This document shows, one piece after another, positions 22,862 to 22,995 of a DNA stretch of 22,995 nucleotides. Origin of the DNA: Pseudomonadota bacterium (GTDB lineage: Bacteria > Desulfobacterota > Desulfobacteria > Desulfobacterales > C00003060). Each line of letters starts with the position of its first letter. The first letter of the stretch is position 1. The stretch covers positions 1 through 22,995 of the forward strand of contig JADFWI010000036.1 of NCBI GenBank assembly GCA_015222985.1, written 5' to 3'. The position numbers and the translations under genes are program-made. The notes beneath the pieces were generated by a model, which saw only the letters and a list, made by a program, of their open reading frames with translations, ran no database searches and was not told the DNA's origin.

Positions 22862-22995
22862 TCATTTCCTTCTCTCAATTACATAGCGTGCAAGAGCGGC
22901 AAGTGGTTCCCCTTTCATGTCAAACATTCTGAGTGCCGCCAAGGCGCTTTCTACGAGTTCGCCGGCACGGGCTTTTGCCCCCTCCAGGCCCATGA
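22862..22995 (-). CDS. ispA: Polyprenyl (farnesyl) diphosphate synthase, C-terminal end only
   Basis: The last 43 codons, cut by the window edge: GLEGAKARAGELVESALAAL then a Phe-rich turn and LAALARYVIERRK, the typical C-terminus of IspA-type short-chain prenyl synthases. The active site lies outside the window. Position directly before dxs (7-bp gap) supports the call. Confidence 0.85.
   Translation of the reverse strand, partial: MGLEGAKARAGELVESALAALRMFDMKGEPLAALARYVIERRK

Overview
The window looks like a chromosomal segment of a Desulfobacterota-type (former Deltaproteobacteria) bacterium. Pointers are the ispA-dxs-tlyA order, selB (so selenocysteine use), a class I adenylate cyclase homologue, a DUF2333 membrane protein and many TPR proteins. 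This is inferred from gene content; no marker gene fixes the lineage.

Left part (1 to about 5538) is the end of an integrated genomic island. It is gene-sparse and rich in very small ORFs. It ends in a tyrosine integrase whose stop codon lies 6 bp from the CCA end of a tRNA-Arg(TCG), the classic attachment geometry; the other island end is outside the window. Cargo: a DUF4258 toxin / MqsA-like antitoxin / DUF6941 operon, two ribbon-helix-helix (RHH) regulators, a candidate ~135-200 nt structured RNA with its own promoter and two terminators, a NYN-family nuclease preceded by a promoter plus an intrinsic terminator in its leader (attenuator-like), and a three-gene integrase operon.

Middle part (5539 to 10451) is core-like: tRNA-Arg and tRNA-His, a divergent promoter, a small membrane protein missed by length cut-offs, selB, and a DUF2333 membrane protein with a striking seven-fold histidine hexapeptide repeat. 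These converge on pyrD (class 1B) and a small four-helix membrane protein.

Right-middle (10843 to 18390) holds a group of signalling-like and scaffold proteins: a secreted TPR protein; a large TPR/coiled-coil membrane protein with a retroviral-type CCHC zinc knuckle and a degenerate cyclase-like N-terminus; a FliL-like membrane protein; a class I adenylate cyclase homologue whose first catalytic aspartate is proline; and a receiver-TPR protein whose phospho-acceptor aspartate is alanine. The recurring loss of catalytic residues in one locus is the most interesting system here: it suggests a regulatory assembly built from pseudo-enzymes.

Right part (18399 to 22995, minus strand) is an isoprenoid/RNA-modification operon: ispA (3' end), dxs, tlyA, a PaaI-type thioesterase and a polytopic membrane protein with a helix-hairpin-helix-like tail.
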